DNA of 64,000 bases. Source: Ginsengibacter sp963792025 (GTDB lineage: Bacteria; Bacteroidota; Bacteroidia; Chitinophagales; Chitinophagaceae). The position numbers and the translations under genes were made by a program. This document shows positions 8,307-17,204 of the stretch, piece by piece; the first letter of the stretch is position 1; the number at the start of each line of letters is the position of its first letter. The stretch covers positions 248,001-312,000 of the forward strand of contig CAWBUS010000013.1 of NCBI GenBank assembly GCA_963792025.1. The letters are read 5' to 3'. The notes under the pieces are model-generated. The model had not been told where the DNA came from and did not search any database. It was given only the letters and a program-made list of their open reading frames with translations.

Positions 8307-8849
8307 ATGGAACAAACACTGTTAGGAATTGGAACAAGACTGCAACATACCATTCATGGGCCTGGAGTAATTGTGGGCATTCGTTACGCTACTTACCTTG
8401 TATCATTTATACATCATGGCATTATCGAAGTTGATAAAACAGACAGCAAGCTGGATGATATTCAACCTGAAAATGTAACTGAAGAAATAGAGACCAATTC
8501 TAATGTGGAAAAATCATTATTAAAAATATTGCGTTTATGGGGCGACGTTAGCGAAATCGTTAAATTGGGCGACAGATGGGTTGGCGGCACCATGTTATTG
8601 CAACCCAAAGACACTTCGTTAAAACCAAAAGAAATTCCCATAGAAATATTTTTTCACAAAATAGTTATGGCAAGAGACCGGCTTCGGGTGCTGGAACAAA
8701 ATATCAACAGCAACAAGAATCTCAGTGACGAAGAAAAGGTAAACCTTCAACAATACATTACCCGCATCTACGGCTCGTTTACAACTTTTAATGTGTTGTT
8801 TAAAAATAAAGAACATTGGTTTGTGGGAGATAAACCGGGGCAGGATTAG
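8307..8849 (+). CDS. conserved hypothetical protein with N-terminal Tudor/KOW-like segment
   Basis: 180 residues, no signal peptide. Residues about 5-50 read 'GTRLQHTIHGPGVIVGI' then 'YLVSFIHHGIIEV', which is the pattern of the small beta-barrel found at the C-terminus of UvrD/PcrA-type helicases and in CarD-like proteins (H/G-x-G-x-V-x-n-V-x-F). The rest is mainly helical and charged (residues about 75-180). A nucleic-acid or RNA-polymerase contact is possible, but that is inference. I do not recognise a named family. It is followed by a spacer with short CACAAAG-type micro-repeats. Confidence 0.7.
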   Translation: MEQTLLGIGTRLQHTIHGPGVIVGIRYATYLVSFIHHGIIEVDKTDSKLDDIQPENVTEEIETNSNVEKSLLKILRLWGDVSEIVKLGDRWVGGTMLLQPKDTSLKPKEIPIEIFFHKIVMARDRLRVLEQNINSNKNLSDEEKVNLQQYITRIYGSFTTFNVLFKNKEHWFVGDKPGQD

Positions 8850-8925
8850 AGATCATATATCTCGCGGAGTCACAAAGGTCACCAATTTTTTTCTTTGTGT
8901 TCTTAGTGTCTTAGTGGGAAACTAA

Positions 8926-10188
8926 TCAACTAACATGTTTTTCCCTTTTGAAAAGATCAATCGTTTTGTTGGATATAAGAGGGCGTGCCCAAAAACCTAC
9001 GCTGAGAATATATCCCATGGTTATATAGATGAAAAGCATACCTGACCGAAGCCCGAAGTGATCACCCAGCCAGCCAATTATTAAAGGAATTACCGCGCCA
9101 CCGATAATGCCGGTAACAAGTATTCCTGCAAATGAGCCATGATGTTCTTTGACTGAATTTAATGCCAATGAAAAAATACCCGGATACATTACCGATGCAA
9201 AGAAGCCAACTAACGGGAAAGCTATAAGCGAAATTTTAGCAGACCCATAAAGCGCCAGTGTTAAACTGACCAAAGCAAGCAAGGTAAAACTAATTAATAC
9301 CTTTCGCTGATCCATAATTTTCAGAAGCAATAATCCAATAACGCCACCTGCCGTCATCAATCCCCAGAAATAAGCAACGGCATCAGCGCCTGTCGTTTGC
9401 GGATCATAACCATGATACGTGTATAAGAATTGAGATATCCAGTTTGCCACACCTTGTTCTGTACCTACGTAACAAAATATGCCGATAAAATAAAGAATAA
9501 CAACCGGCTTTTTAAATAACATAATATGCGTTTGCAACGCCCCCGCCTTTTCATCTGTATTCAATTCCACTTTTGGAAATTTTGAAAACAAAATGATAAG
9601 AATCATCAACAAGCATATAACAGTAAACAGCCAGTAAAGCGATATCCAGGGTAAATCAGCAGGAACAAAAGAACTGAATACACTTAGAAAACTGCCCTGT
9701 GCATTTTCACTGTTATTAAGATGCAAAACAAAATAAGAATATACGCCCGGGCTAATAAAAGAAGCCATACCAAAAATCAACTGGGCCATCACAGAATTAA
9801 ATGAATAGTGCTCTTCGCCACCCGATGTTCGTAACAAAGGATTAATTACAACCTGCAACATGGCCATTCCGGAACCAATAAGAAAGAGAGAGATTACAGC
9901 TGTTAAATAGTTGGGAACTAACGCTAATAAGAGAGCTCCAAAAAATGCCACGATAAATCCTGTTATCATGATTTTCTTCTCTTTGTATTTTTCTACCAGC
10001 ATTCCTGTAGGAATAGAAACCACCCCATAAGCAATAAAAAAAGCAAATGGAAGCAAGGCTACCAATGTAAGGCTTAGATGAAATCCCTTAATAATATCGG
10101 GCATTAAAGGACCAATAATATTCGTAAGAAAAGAGATTACGAAAAATGTAAGCATGATGAGACCTACGATGTAATAGTTACGTTTCAT
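8926..10188 (-). CDS. FucP-type sugar MFS transporter
   Basis: A 420-residue major facilitator with 12 predicted membrane segments, of the fucose/glucose-galactose (FHS) branch: early NIIGPLMPDIIKGFHL, the GVVSIPTGMLVEKYKEKK loop after helix 2, and a late MYPGIFSLALNSVKEH segment typical of FucP-like sugar/H+ symporters. It is the last gene of the minus-strand GH20-DUF1080-Gfo/Idh cluster, so it probably imports a sugar released by those enzymes, such as N-acetylglucosamine or a keto-sugar. Specificity cannot be read from the sequence. Confidence 0.88.
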   Translation of the reverse strand: MKRNYYIVGLIMLTFFVISFLTNIIGPLMPDIIKGFHLSLTLVALLPFAFFIAYGVVSIPTGMLVEKYKEKKIMITGFIVAFFGALLLALVPNYLTAVISLFLIGSGMAMLQVVINPLLRTSGGEEHYSFNSVMAQLIFGMASFISPGVYSYFVLHLNNSENAQGSFLSVFSSFVPADLPWISLYWLFTVICLLMILIILFSKFPKVELNTDEKAGALQTHIMLFKKPVVILYFIGIFCYVGTEQGVANWISQFLYTYHGYDPQTTGADAVAYFWGLMTAGGVIGLLLLKIMDQRKVLISFTLLALVSLTLALYGSAKISLIAFPLVGFFASVMYPGIFSLALNSVKEHHGSFAGILVTGIIGGAVIPLIIGWLGDHFGLRSGMLFIYITMGYILSVGFWARPLISNKTIDLFKREKHVS

Positions 10189-10208
10189 AATTTTGGCCTC
10201 ACCCCAAC

Positions 10209-10227
10209 CCCTCTCCGAAGGAGAGGG
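10209..10227. repeat. GC-rich dispersed-type palindrome in spacer
   Basis: CCCTCTCC, loop GAA, GGAGAGGG is a perfect 8-bp stem between the Gfo/Idh and MFS genes, embedded in a GC-rich stretch (CCTCACCCCAACCC) unlike its AT-rich surroundings. Elements of this form are familiar as dispersed intergenic palindromes in bacteria. It could also lower read-through into the transporter gene. Confidence 0.5.
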
Positions 10228-10263
10228 AACTGGATACTTATAAGGCTTTTAAGTTGGTTATTT

Positions 10264-11772
10264 TTATAATTTCAATTCTCCCCAGCCATGCCGGTATTCT
10301 CTTTTTACAAATTGGTTGGCCGCTTCAAAATTCGTTATACGCATATTGGCACCATCCCATTTATAAGTTATATAACGGCCAGGCGTTGTTATGTCTTCCA
10401 CGTCTCCATAAACAGGGTCATGCCGTTTTACTTTGTTACGGATATTGAAACTGCGCAATAGTAAATTACCCATGAGCACTGTCTCAGTTAACGGTCCCGC
10501 ATACCCGACAAATGGTGAATCTACTTCCATATTTCCATAGCCGGCAATACATGCATCAATCCATTGCCACCAATGACCATCCATGCCGCCTTCTATTCGC
10601 GGATATTTCTTAGGTACGTTAACGTCTTTGTTCAATGATAGCGGAAGTAATCTTGGATGACTGCCACCCCAACCGCAGGAAACTTTTCCTTTTGTTCCGA
10701 TAAACAAAGAACCGCCTTCAAAATCATTTTCTTCGGGCACATCGCATAATGCTTCATTCATATTTACATCCGGATCAAGCTCATCAGGCCGGTCAGGAAC
10801 CATACCGCCATCCATCCAATATAATTTTAATTCGCGTCCGTCTTTCAAAATAAATTTATAGCGAAGTTTGCTTGATACAGGAATGCTTTCAGGATAGTCG
10901 CTTTCCTGGAAAATGCCTGAAAAAATCGTACTGGCGCTGCAGGTCACTTCCGTTGGATAACCCAATTCCAATAATTTGAACGCAGGACCAATAATATGGC
11001 AAGCCATATCGCCTAAAGCCCCTGTACCAAAACGCCACCATCCACGCCAGTTGAAAGGAACAAGGTTATCGAAGTAATCAGTTTGCTGTGCCGTTCCTAA
11101 CCATAAATCCCATTTTAGTTCTTTTGGAACCGGCGGGCGATCTTTAGGCCATGGAATTCCCTGCGGCCACACGGGACGGTTAGTCCAATTGTAAACACTC
11201 GTTATGTCACCAATCAACCCGGCTTCAAACCATTCTCTCATTGTTCTCATACCATCGCAGGATGCGCCCTGGTCGCCCATTTGCGTAACTACCTTATATT
11301 TTTCTGCAGCTTGCGTTAGTATGCGTGCTTCATAAATATCATGCGTCAATGGCTTTTGTAAATACAAATGCTTCTTCAATTGCATGGCGCTCAATCCAAC
11401 AATCGCGTGGTTATGATCAGGAATTGCAACTGAAACAGCATCAAAATTCCTGCTTTCTTTTTCGAACATCTCCCGCCAGTCGTAATAAAATTTTGCCTTG
11501 GGGAATTCCTTGCGACGTGGCGCTGCCATGCGATCGTCCACATCGCATAAAAAAGAAATTACCGCATTTTTCTTTGGAGCTGTTGCATAATGATGAATAT
11601 CGTTTTCCGCTTCCCCTCCACAACCAACGGCTGCTATATATAATTTATCGCTTGGCGCTACAAAGCCCTTTCCGCCCAAGACGTGGCGTGGAACAATAGA
11701 AAATGCTGCCGCTGTTAAGCTGGTATTTTTAATAAATTCTCCACGAGTTAAATTCTTTTTATTCTCTTCCAT
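10264..11772 (-). CDS. Gfo/Idh/MocA family oxidoreductase
   Basis: A 502-residue NAD(P)-dependent sugar oxidoreductase. The N-terminus (LTRGEFIKNTSLTAAAFS) looks like a degenerate twin-arginine export signal with RG instead of RR, common in Bacteroidota paralogues that act in the periplasm. The nucleotide-binding loop AAVGCGGEA is at residues 47-55, and the usual E-K-P catalytic stretch appears as LQKPLTHD. Length and signal resemble the GH109-like/3-dehydrogenase group. Between a DUF1080 gene and a sugar transporter, it may oxidise the C3 hydroxyl of a glycoside so that a 3-keto-glycoside can be cleaved. The function is inferred from context. Confidence 0.87.
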   Translation of the reverse strand: MEENKKNLTRGEFIKNTSLTAAAFSIVPRHVLGGKGFVAPSDKLYIAAVGCGGEAENDIHHYATAPKKNAVISFLCDVDDRMAAPRRKEFPKAKFYYDWREMFEKESRNFDAVSVAIPDHNHAIVGLSAMQLKKHLYLQKPLTHDIYEARILTQAAEKYKVVTQMGDQGASCDGMRTMREWFEAGLIGDITSVYNWTNRPVWPQGIPWPKDRPPVPKELKWDLWLGTAQQTDYFDNLVPFNWRGWWRFGTGALGDMACHIIGPAFKLLELGYPTEVTCSASTIFSGIFQESDYPESIPVSSKLRYKFILKDGRELKLYWMDGGMVPDRPDELDPDVNMNEALCDVPEENDFEGGSLFIGTKGKVSCGWGGSHPRLLPLSLNKDVNVPKKYPRIEGGMDGHWWQWIDACIAGYGNMEVDSPFVGYAGPLTETVLMGNLLLRSFNIRNKVKRHDPVYGDVEDITTPGRYITYKWDGANMRITNFEAANQFVKREYRHGWGELKL

Positions 11773-11779
11773 AACTTTA

Positions 11780-11915
11780 TTTTTTTAATTACACGAATTG
11801 AATCGAATTACACGAATTAAAACAAATAAGCTAACGTAACCCTGTACACGAATTTATTTTACAAGATGTCATCAAGTAAAAAATTCGCGTAATTCGTTAT
11901 AATTAGTGTAATAAA
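11780..11915. repeat. degenerate micro-repeats in spacer
   Basis: The spacer holds several imperfect copies of AATTACACGAATT in both orientations (near 11786, 11808 and, inverted, near 11881-11910 as AATTCGCGTAATTCG). Similar pieces occur near 55490 and 57670 in other spacers. Confidence 0.55.
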
Positions 11916-11932
11916 TATTTGAACATACATGA

Positions 11933-12667
11933 CTATAATTTCCTGATCTTGATATTACGATACCACAACTTTCCGTTTTCAGTTCCCTGGAAAGAAATAT
12001 GGCCCTTCTTATAAGTTCCAAATCCTGGCCATTGAACAAACTTGCTGTTCTTAATCATATCACGCCAATGATCATCCCACATTTGGGTGTCAATTGTCTT
12101 GTGGCCATTCATAAAAAATGTAAGATGCCCGCCTTTTGAAATGATTTCGTATTGATTCCACCGGCCGCCTTTGTTTACCCATTCGGTATCGGCAGATATT
12201 AAATCATACAGATCACCAGCCCTGCATTTCAAAATACGTCCATCATCATTACAGGCCAAATCTGCAATTTGCATTTCAGGGCCCGACTCGTACGTGTCTT
12301 TATATTCGGGAGATTCATGCACATAAAACATTACGCCGCTATTGGCGCATGGTTCCATTTTCCATTCAACTTTAAGATCGAAATTTTCATATTCGTCATC
12401 AGTTACCAGGTCAGCATAATCGTTATAAACACTTTTGTTATTTTTATTAAGAAAGATCATGCCGTCCTGTACCTGCCAGGCTTTACCGGCAACTTTTTCA
12501 AGATAAGAATGCCAGCCAACCAAATCTTTTCCATTGAAAAGAAGTTTCCATCCTTGTTGTGTTTCTTTTTGGGAAAGTGTGTTGGGTATTTGCTGGCTAA
12601 AGGAAAGGTTAGAAAATAAAATTGCGGCAATCAATAAGATTACCAGTGAAGAACTTTTTACAAGCAT
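11933..12667 (-). CDS. DUF1080 (3-keto-disaccharide hydrolase-type) secreted protein
   Basis: 244 residues with a signal peptide (LLIAAILFSNLSFSQQ) and one concanavalin-like beta-sandwich. Family markers are WKLLFNGKDLVGW at about residues 39-51, a GVMFYVHES segment, WNQYEII, and the closing GHISFQG then KLWYRNIKIR. Members of DUF1080 have been linked to cleavage of 3-keto-glycosides. The adjacent Gfo/Idh oxidoreductase would supply the keto group, which makes a two-step glycoside-opening pathway plausible. The 160-base spacer downstream of this gene is filled with degenerate AATTACACGAATT micro-repeats. Confidence 0.88.
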   Translation of the reverse strand: MLVKSSSLVILLIAAILFSNLSFSQQIPNTLSQKETQQGWKLLFNGKDLVGWHSYLEKVAGKAWQVQDGMIFLNKNNKSVYNDYADLVTDDEYENFDLKVEWKMEPCANSGVMFYVHESPEYKDTYESGPEMQIADLACNDDGRILKCRAGDLYDLISADTEWVNKGGRWNQYEIISKGGHLTFFMNGHKTIDTQMWDDHWRDMIKNSKFVQWPGFGTYKKGHISFQGTENGKLWYRNIKIRKL

Positions 12668-12776
12668 CGTTGATTATTTATTTCGAAGGTAATTACTTAC
12701 TATTTACAATAAAAATAATTATCCCCTCTCGTTACCTTGAAAACAGTCCACGCAATATGGGGACTATTTGTTCATA

Positions 12777-14681
12777 TTAATTTTTCGCAGCCTTTGCTTT
12801 TAATTCACCAACAGAAACTGTCATCATTCTCCCGATTGGTTTTCCATCTCTATACGTAATCAACTTAACTTGCACGGCATCCTCAGGCACAATCACCGGT
12901 TCGGTATATTTTGGATAAAAATTATCGGGAAAGGAATTGTCAAAAGTGTAATAAATATCGAGCCCATCTATTTCAGTGCTTAATTCCAAAATCAATTTTT
13001 TATCAGGCGATTCACTGGCATTGATAATGGGATCGTACATGCTGGGAGCATATTTTATTTGCGCAACATCATACCTTGCAAAATGTTTTTCAACCCTGGT
13101 AACAAAATTGTTCCAATTCTTATTTTCTTTTTGCGACCAAACATCTTCTGCAATCGCAAATGCTCTTGGCCAGGTCATATACTCTGCGTGCCGCATGTTA
13201 TACACCTGCTCCGTCCATAAATTTGCCTGGCCGCCTTTTATATATTTTGGATCCACACCATCAGGCAGCGGTTCAAATTGATATGATTTTTTTAATCGTA
13301 ATGTTGCATAGATGTGAGGCTCAATGGCAGAATCACCCTGCATATAATCGATATAGGCAAAATCAGTAGGACTCATCACCACATCATGGCCCATTTTAGC
13401 TGCTTTTATTCCGCCTTCCATTCCACGCCAGCTCATCACCACAGCATTTGGCGCTAAACCTCCTTCGAGAATTTCATCCCAACCCATAAACTTTTTACCT
13501 TTTGATTCTACAATCTTTTCGACCCGTTTTTCAAAATAGCTTTGTACTTCTTCCATATTTTTCAATCCTTCCTTTTTCATCAGGGCTTTAACAGCATCAC
13601 TCTTATCCCAAAAAGTTTTAAATGTTTCATCACCACCCATGTGGATATATTCAAATGGGAACAGTTTTGCTACCTCAGTTAATACCTTATCCAAAAACGT
13701 GTATACGTTCTCGTTAGCCGGGCAAAGATTATCATCATATAAGGCAGTGTGGGTATCCCAATCTTTAATATTTTCTCCTGATGAAACGCCAATATTTTTT
13801 ACACCACCGGAGCATGACAATTCCGGGTAAGCAGCTATTGCTGCAAGACTATGGCCAGGCACATCTATTTCAGGCAAAATATTTACAAACCTGTCTTTCG
13901 CATATTGAACAATTTCTTTAATATCATCCTGCGTGTAAAAGCCACCGTAGTTGCGGGGCTCATCTGGTTTAGGTACAGAAAACGTTCCGAAATAACCCAC
14001 CTTCTTTACGTTCCATGCACCCACCTCCGTTAGCTTCGGCAAACTCTTTATTTCTATACGCCATCCTTCATCATCCGTTAAATGAAGATGAAGCAGGTTA
14101 TATTTATAGCGAACCATTTCATCAATGTATTTCTCCACGTCTTCCTTTGTGAAGAAATGACGTGCCACATCAAACATTAATCCTCTCCAGTCAAAGCGTG
14201 GATAATCTGTTATATCAACACATGGAACTTCCCATTTAATGTTTGAAACCAGTGATTTACTTTCTATTTCTTTTGGAAATAATTGCACAAGCGTTTGCAC
14301 GCCGTAAAATAAACCTGCCGGACTATTTGCTTTAATAATAATATTCGTTGGGGCTACCGATAAATTATAACCTTCTTTCCCAATAATATTATCTTCTTTT
14401 TTATTTAATATTAATTGAATTGCCGCGGCCGGGTCGGAATTTTTTACAGTAACCGGAATTCCCGTGGGTGTTGACAAACGATCGCTTAAAAAAGCAATCA
14501 CCTGTTTCATTTCCGGTGCAGACGGCGCTGCAATAACTATCGTTTGTGGCAATGAAAAATGGCCTGCATTTGTAACCAACTTTACTGGCTGTGGTATAAT
14601 AGCTATTTGATTCGTGTCATTCTGGGCAAATGATATAGCAGAAATAAAACATAAACAATAGAACAAACAATTAAATTTCAT
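12777..14681 (-). CDS. beta-N-acetylhexosaminidase (GH20), secreted
   Basis: 634 residues. The signal peptide ends near residue 19 (SFAQ). Residues about 25-150 are the GH20b N-terminal alpha/beta domain and about 160-540 the GH20 barrel. The catalytic Asp-Glu pair is D351-E352 in HMGGDETF; HLHLTDDEGWRIE and LPEIDVPGHSLA are further family motifs. Residues about 555-625 form the chitobiase/hexosaminidase C-terminal domain (IYYTFDNSFPD). The enzyme removes terminal GlcNAc/GalNAc from chitin fragments, glycoproteins or peptidoglycan-derived sugars in the periplasm. It heads the cluster that continues with DUF1080, Gfo/Idh and a sugar transporter. Confidence 0.95.
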   Translation of the reverse strand: MKFNCLFYCLCFISAISFAQNDTNQIAIIPQPVKLVTNAGHFSLPQTIVIAAPSAPEMKQVIAFLSDRLSTPTGIPVTVKNSDPAAAIQLILNKKEDNIIGKEGYNLSVAPTNIIIKANSPAGLFYGVQTLVQLFPKEIESKSLVSNIKWEVPCVDITDYPRFDWRGLMFDVARHFFTKEDVEKYIDEMVRYKYNLLHLHLTDDEGWRIEIKSLPKLTEVGAWNVKKVGYFGTFSVPKPDEPRNYGGFYTQDDIKEIVQYAKDRFVNILPEIDVPGHSLAAIAAYPELSCSGGVKNIGVSSGENIKDWDTHTALYDDNLCPANENVYTFLDKVLTEVAKLFPFEYIHMGGDETFKTFWDKSDAVKALMKKEGLKNMEEVQSYFEKRVEKIVESKGKKFMGWDEILEGGLAPNAVVMSWRGMEGGIKAAKMGHDVVMSPTDFAYIDYMQGDSAIEPHIYATLRLKKSYQFEPLPDGVDPKYIKGGQANLWTEQVYNMRHAEYMTWPRAFAIAEDVWSQKENKNWNNFVTRVEKHFARYDVAQIKYAPSMYDPIINASESPDKKLILELSTEIDGLDIYYTFDNSFPDNFYPKYTEPVIVPEDAVQVKLITYRDGKPIGRMMTVSVGELKAKAAKN

Positions 14682-14858
14682 GAAAGGTTATTTAAAAATG
14701 ATTTTAAAAAACAAGAAGCGTTTTATTAAAATTGTTGAGTGATAAAATAATTTCACTTAAAAATAAGTAAACTTACAACAGCAGCAGTAAATGAAGGCGA
14801 TATTATAATAATACGATGAGAAAATTCATTGAAGTTGTTCTCAAAACGAAGACGGGTG

Positions 14859-15953
14859 TTATTTTTTCAAACCCTTTAGCTCCACATGAATATCTTCCCT
14901 GCAAGGCTTGCCGAATTCCTGTTTTATATCTCTTTCGTTGTTAATCGTTTTATAAAAATCATCAAAATACCTGTTGACAAACTTAATATATGATTTGCTC
15001 AACAGTGGACAATTATTATAAAGATTATAAATGGAGTCCTTTACTTGGTTATATAATTTAATTGTTTCCGCAAAATTCTTCATGTCTGTTTCACAATAAC
15101 CGCGATAGAGCCGGTCGCGATCAGAATTAATTCCTAACTCAGGTGCCGGCCCGGCATAAGAAGCATCGACAATACCTGCGTGATCGAAGTCATAAGGAAT
15201 AGCGGCAGGAAGTTCTGTAGAGTCTCTGTCGATTAACACAATATTTTGCAAATAAGGAACAGACCAGTCAGTGTTCCCAATCAAATATTGAAACACTGCC
15301 ATCTTTTTAAACTCTTCCTTGTTGGTGTTTTGCATGGCCAGCAGTTTTGGCTTCCATACGTAGGCATTATTTCTACCAGCTACTTTTTTATCATCTTCCA
15401 ATAGAAAGCAATAATGAGTTTCCGTTTTTCGTTGGTTCAAAGAATCTTCAAAATCAACCTGCACCAATCTTGCTTTAAAACTTTTTTCTGTTATAAGGTT
15501 ATAGATTTTATAAGCAAGCCATTCTCTGATAACGTAATCATCTCCCCGGCAGGGAACCACCAATTTGAGTTTGTTTTGATATGCAAAAATTGATTTATTA
15601 TTTTGCTCCTTTGGAAAAGCGAGTAACAGCGGAGGCATACTGCACATCCCTTTCATCCGGCGAAAATGTCCTCTCGTTTTAACCATCAATTGAATGGAAA
15701 CAGGACTGCTGTCTTTTTCCATGTATTGTAACAAAACAGGATGGTAAGAACCATTATCGCTCCTGTCTTTGAATAAACTATTTAACTTCCCGGTAAGCTT
15801 AAATGTTAAAATATCAGGGCTGTCAAAAAGGTTTTTATTAGCTAAAATTTCCTGTTGCTTTGATGCCGTATCAATATTTTTCTGCGCCTCATTTACAAAT
15901 GGAACGAATAATACCCCGCAAAAGAAGGAAAACAAAAAGCGCTTGCAGAACAT
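14859..15953 (-). CDS. secreted CotH-kinase-like hypothetical protein
   Basis: 364 residues with an N-terminal export signal. I do not recognise a named family, but the order of conserved segments recalls CotH-type secreted kinases: a strand with KTRGHFRR (residues 92-99, compare R-G-N), KLKLVVPCRGDDYVIREWLAYKIY (helix region), FQYLIGNTDW at 221-230 (compare catalytic G-N-x-D-W), and IPYDFDHAG at 252-260 (compare metal-binding W-D-x-D). If this holds, D229 and D255/D257 would be catalytic and metal-binding. It has its own promoter and no operon partner. The kinase assignment is inference from motif spacing. Confidence 0.65.
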   Translation of the reverse strand: MFCKRFLFSFFCGVLFVPFVNEAQKNIDTASKQQEILANKNLFDSPDILTFKLTGKLNSLFKDRSDNGSYHPVLLQYMEKDSSPVSIQLMVKTRGHFRRMKGMCSMPPLLLAFPKEQNNKSIFAYQNKLKLVVPCRGDDYVIREWLAYKIYNLITEKSFKARLVQVDFEDSLNQRKTETHYCFLLEDDKKVAGRNNAYVWKPKLLAMQNTNKEEFKKMAVFQYLIGNTDWSVPYLQNIVLIDRDSTELPAAIPYDFDHAGIVDASYAGPAPELGINSDRDRLYRGYCETDMKNFAETIKLYNQVKDSIYNLYNNCPLLSKSYIKFVNRYFDDFYKTINNERDIKQEFGKPCREDIHVELKGLKK

Positions 15954-15972
15954 AAATTTTGGTATGAGTTCA

Positions 15973-16003
15973 CAAATCTATTTTTTATTTCCTGACAATG
16001 CAA
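15973..16003 (-). promoter_or_regulatory. promoter for the CotH-like gene
   Basis: Read on the minus strand, a TTG (-33 type) at 16003-16001 is followed after 20 bases by TAGATTTG at 15980-15973, an exact match to the Bacteroidota -7 consensus TAnnTTTG. The ATG is 19 bases further on. Confidence 0.5.
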
Positions 16004-16083
16004 CACATTATGGGTGAAACTTCAAAAAGAGCTGATAGGCCAGTTTTATCCGGAATTAAAGAAGGGAACAAATAATTAACCGC

Positions 16084-17151
16084 TCACATTTCTCTATCCA
16101 ATAAATAATGTGAGAGCTCTGCCAGCGGTTTTTTGCGTGAAGAAAGCACGGCAACTTCTTCAAGATGATCCAAAGCTTTCGACATATATTTTTGTTTCAG
16201 TTCCTTTGCCCATTCATCCAGATTGCAGGATTTATAAATGCTGATAACCCCCGGGATTTTGTCATCTCTATTGCTTTGAAGCAATTGACGTAATTCTTCC
16301 AATTGCGGTTTTGAACATACATTCATTGCCTGTATTAAAAGAAATGTTTTTTTATTGGCGGTAATATCGCCCCCATGTTTTTTACCGAATTTTTCAGGAT
16401 CTCCAAAAGCATCTAAAAAATCATCCTGCACCTGGAAAGCGATGCCAAGGTTTTGTCCAAACTCATATAAATGCTGTTGGTTGCCGAGGCCGGCGCCACC
16501 CAATACAGCGCCTAATTGGAGGCTGGCAGCAAGCAATATCGATGTTTTGAGCTGAATCATTTTTTCATATTCGTCAAAACTTACATTCGGATTGTTTTCA
16601 AAATCCATGTCAAGCTGCTGACCTTCGCAAACCTGTCTTGCCGTTTGGTTAAAGATTTCAAGTACTCTATGAATATGGTCACTGCCTATCTTATTAATGC
16701 AATCATAAGCTGCCACCAGCATAACATCTCCGGCGAGCAACGCCGTTGATTCTCCATATTTTGTATGTACCGTTTGCATACCACGACGTAAAGGAGCTCT
16801 ATCCATAATATCATCGTGGATGAGGGTAAAGTTGTGAAATAACTCAATGGCAGTAGCTATATTCCACGAATCGGGATTAATGGCATCGAACAGCTCATTA
16901 CCCATAATACACATTACCGGCCTTATGCGTTTACCGCCCAACGTTAGTATATATTGCGATGCATCGTAAAGGCTATTTGGATATCCAGGAAAATGGCGAA
17001 CGTTGAATTTTTCTTCAAAAAGCAAGAATATTTCTTTAAAAGAATGAAGCCCGGTAAATACCGGCTGAGGCGCATCGCTAACTCCCTTCAGATTTTTTTC
17101 AATTGTTACTTTACCTGGTGATGTTTCGTTCATGAACTTATCTTCATTCAT
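16084..17151 (-). CDS. polyprenyl diphosphate synthase (FPP/GGPP synthase type)
   Basis: A 355-residue all-helical trans-prenyltransferase that condenses isopentenyl diphosphate onto allylic diphosphates. Both aspartate-rich motifs are present: DDIMD at 113-117 and DDFLD at 243-247, with GGKRIRP at 72-78 and RRG after the first motif. The residue five before the first motif is phenylalanine (F108), an aromatic that in this family tends to limit product length. A short product (C15-C20) is therefore more likely than a long quinone side chain. The N-terminus is extended; a second in-frame ATG lies at codon 7. It is transcribed after RNase R with a 53-base gap. Confidence 0.9.
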   Translation of the reverse strand: MNEDKFMNETSPGKVTIEKNLKGVSDAPQPVFTGLHSFKEIFLLFEEKFNVRHFPGYPNSLYDASQYILTLGGKRIRPVMCIMGNELFDAINPDSWNIATAIELFHNFTLIHDDIMDRAPLRRGMQTVHTKYGESTALLAGDVMLVAAYDCINKIGSDHIHRVLEIFNQTARQVCEGQQLDMDFENNPNVSFDEYEKMIQLKTSILLAASLQLGAVLGGAGLGNQQHLYEFGQNLGIAFQVQDDFLDAFGDPEKFGKKHGGDITANKKTFLLIQAMNVCSKPQLEELRQLLQSNRDDKIPGVISIYKSCNLDEWAKELKQKYMSKALDHLEEVAVLSSRKKPLAELSHYLLDREM

Positions 17152-17204
17152 TTTAGTATCGTCAATTTTTGGAGCTTGAATTAATTTGGAAGCGAAAGAG
17201 AAAT

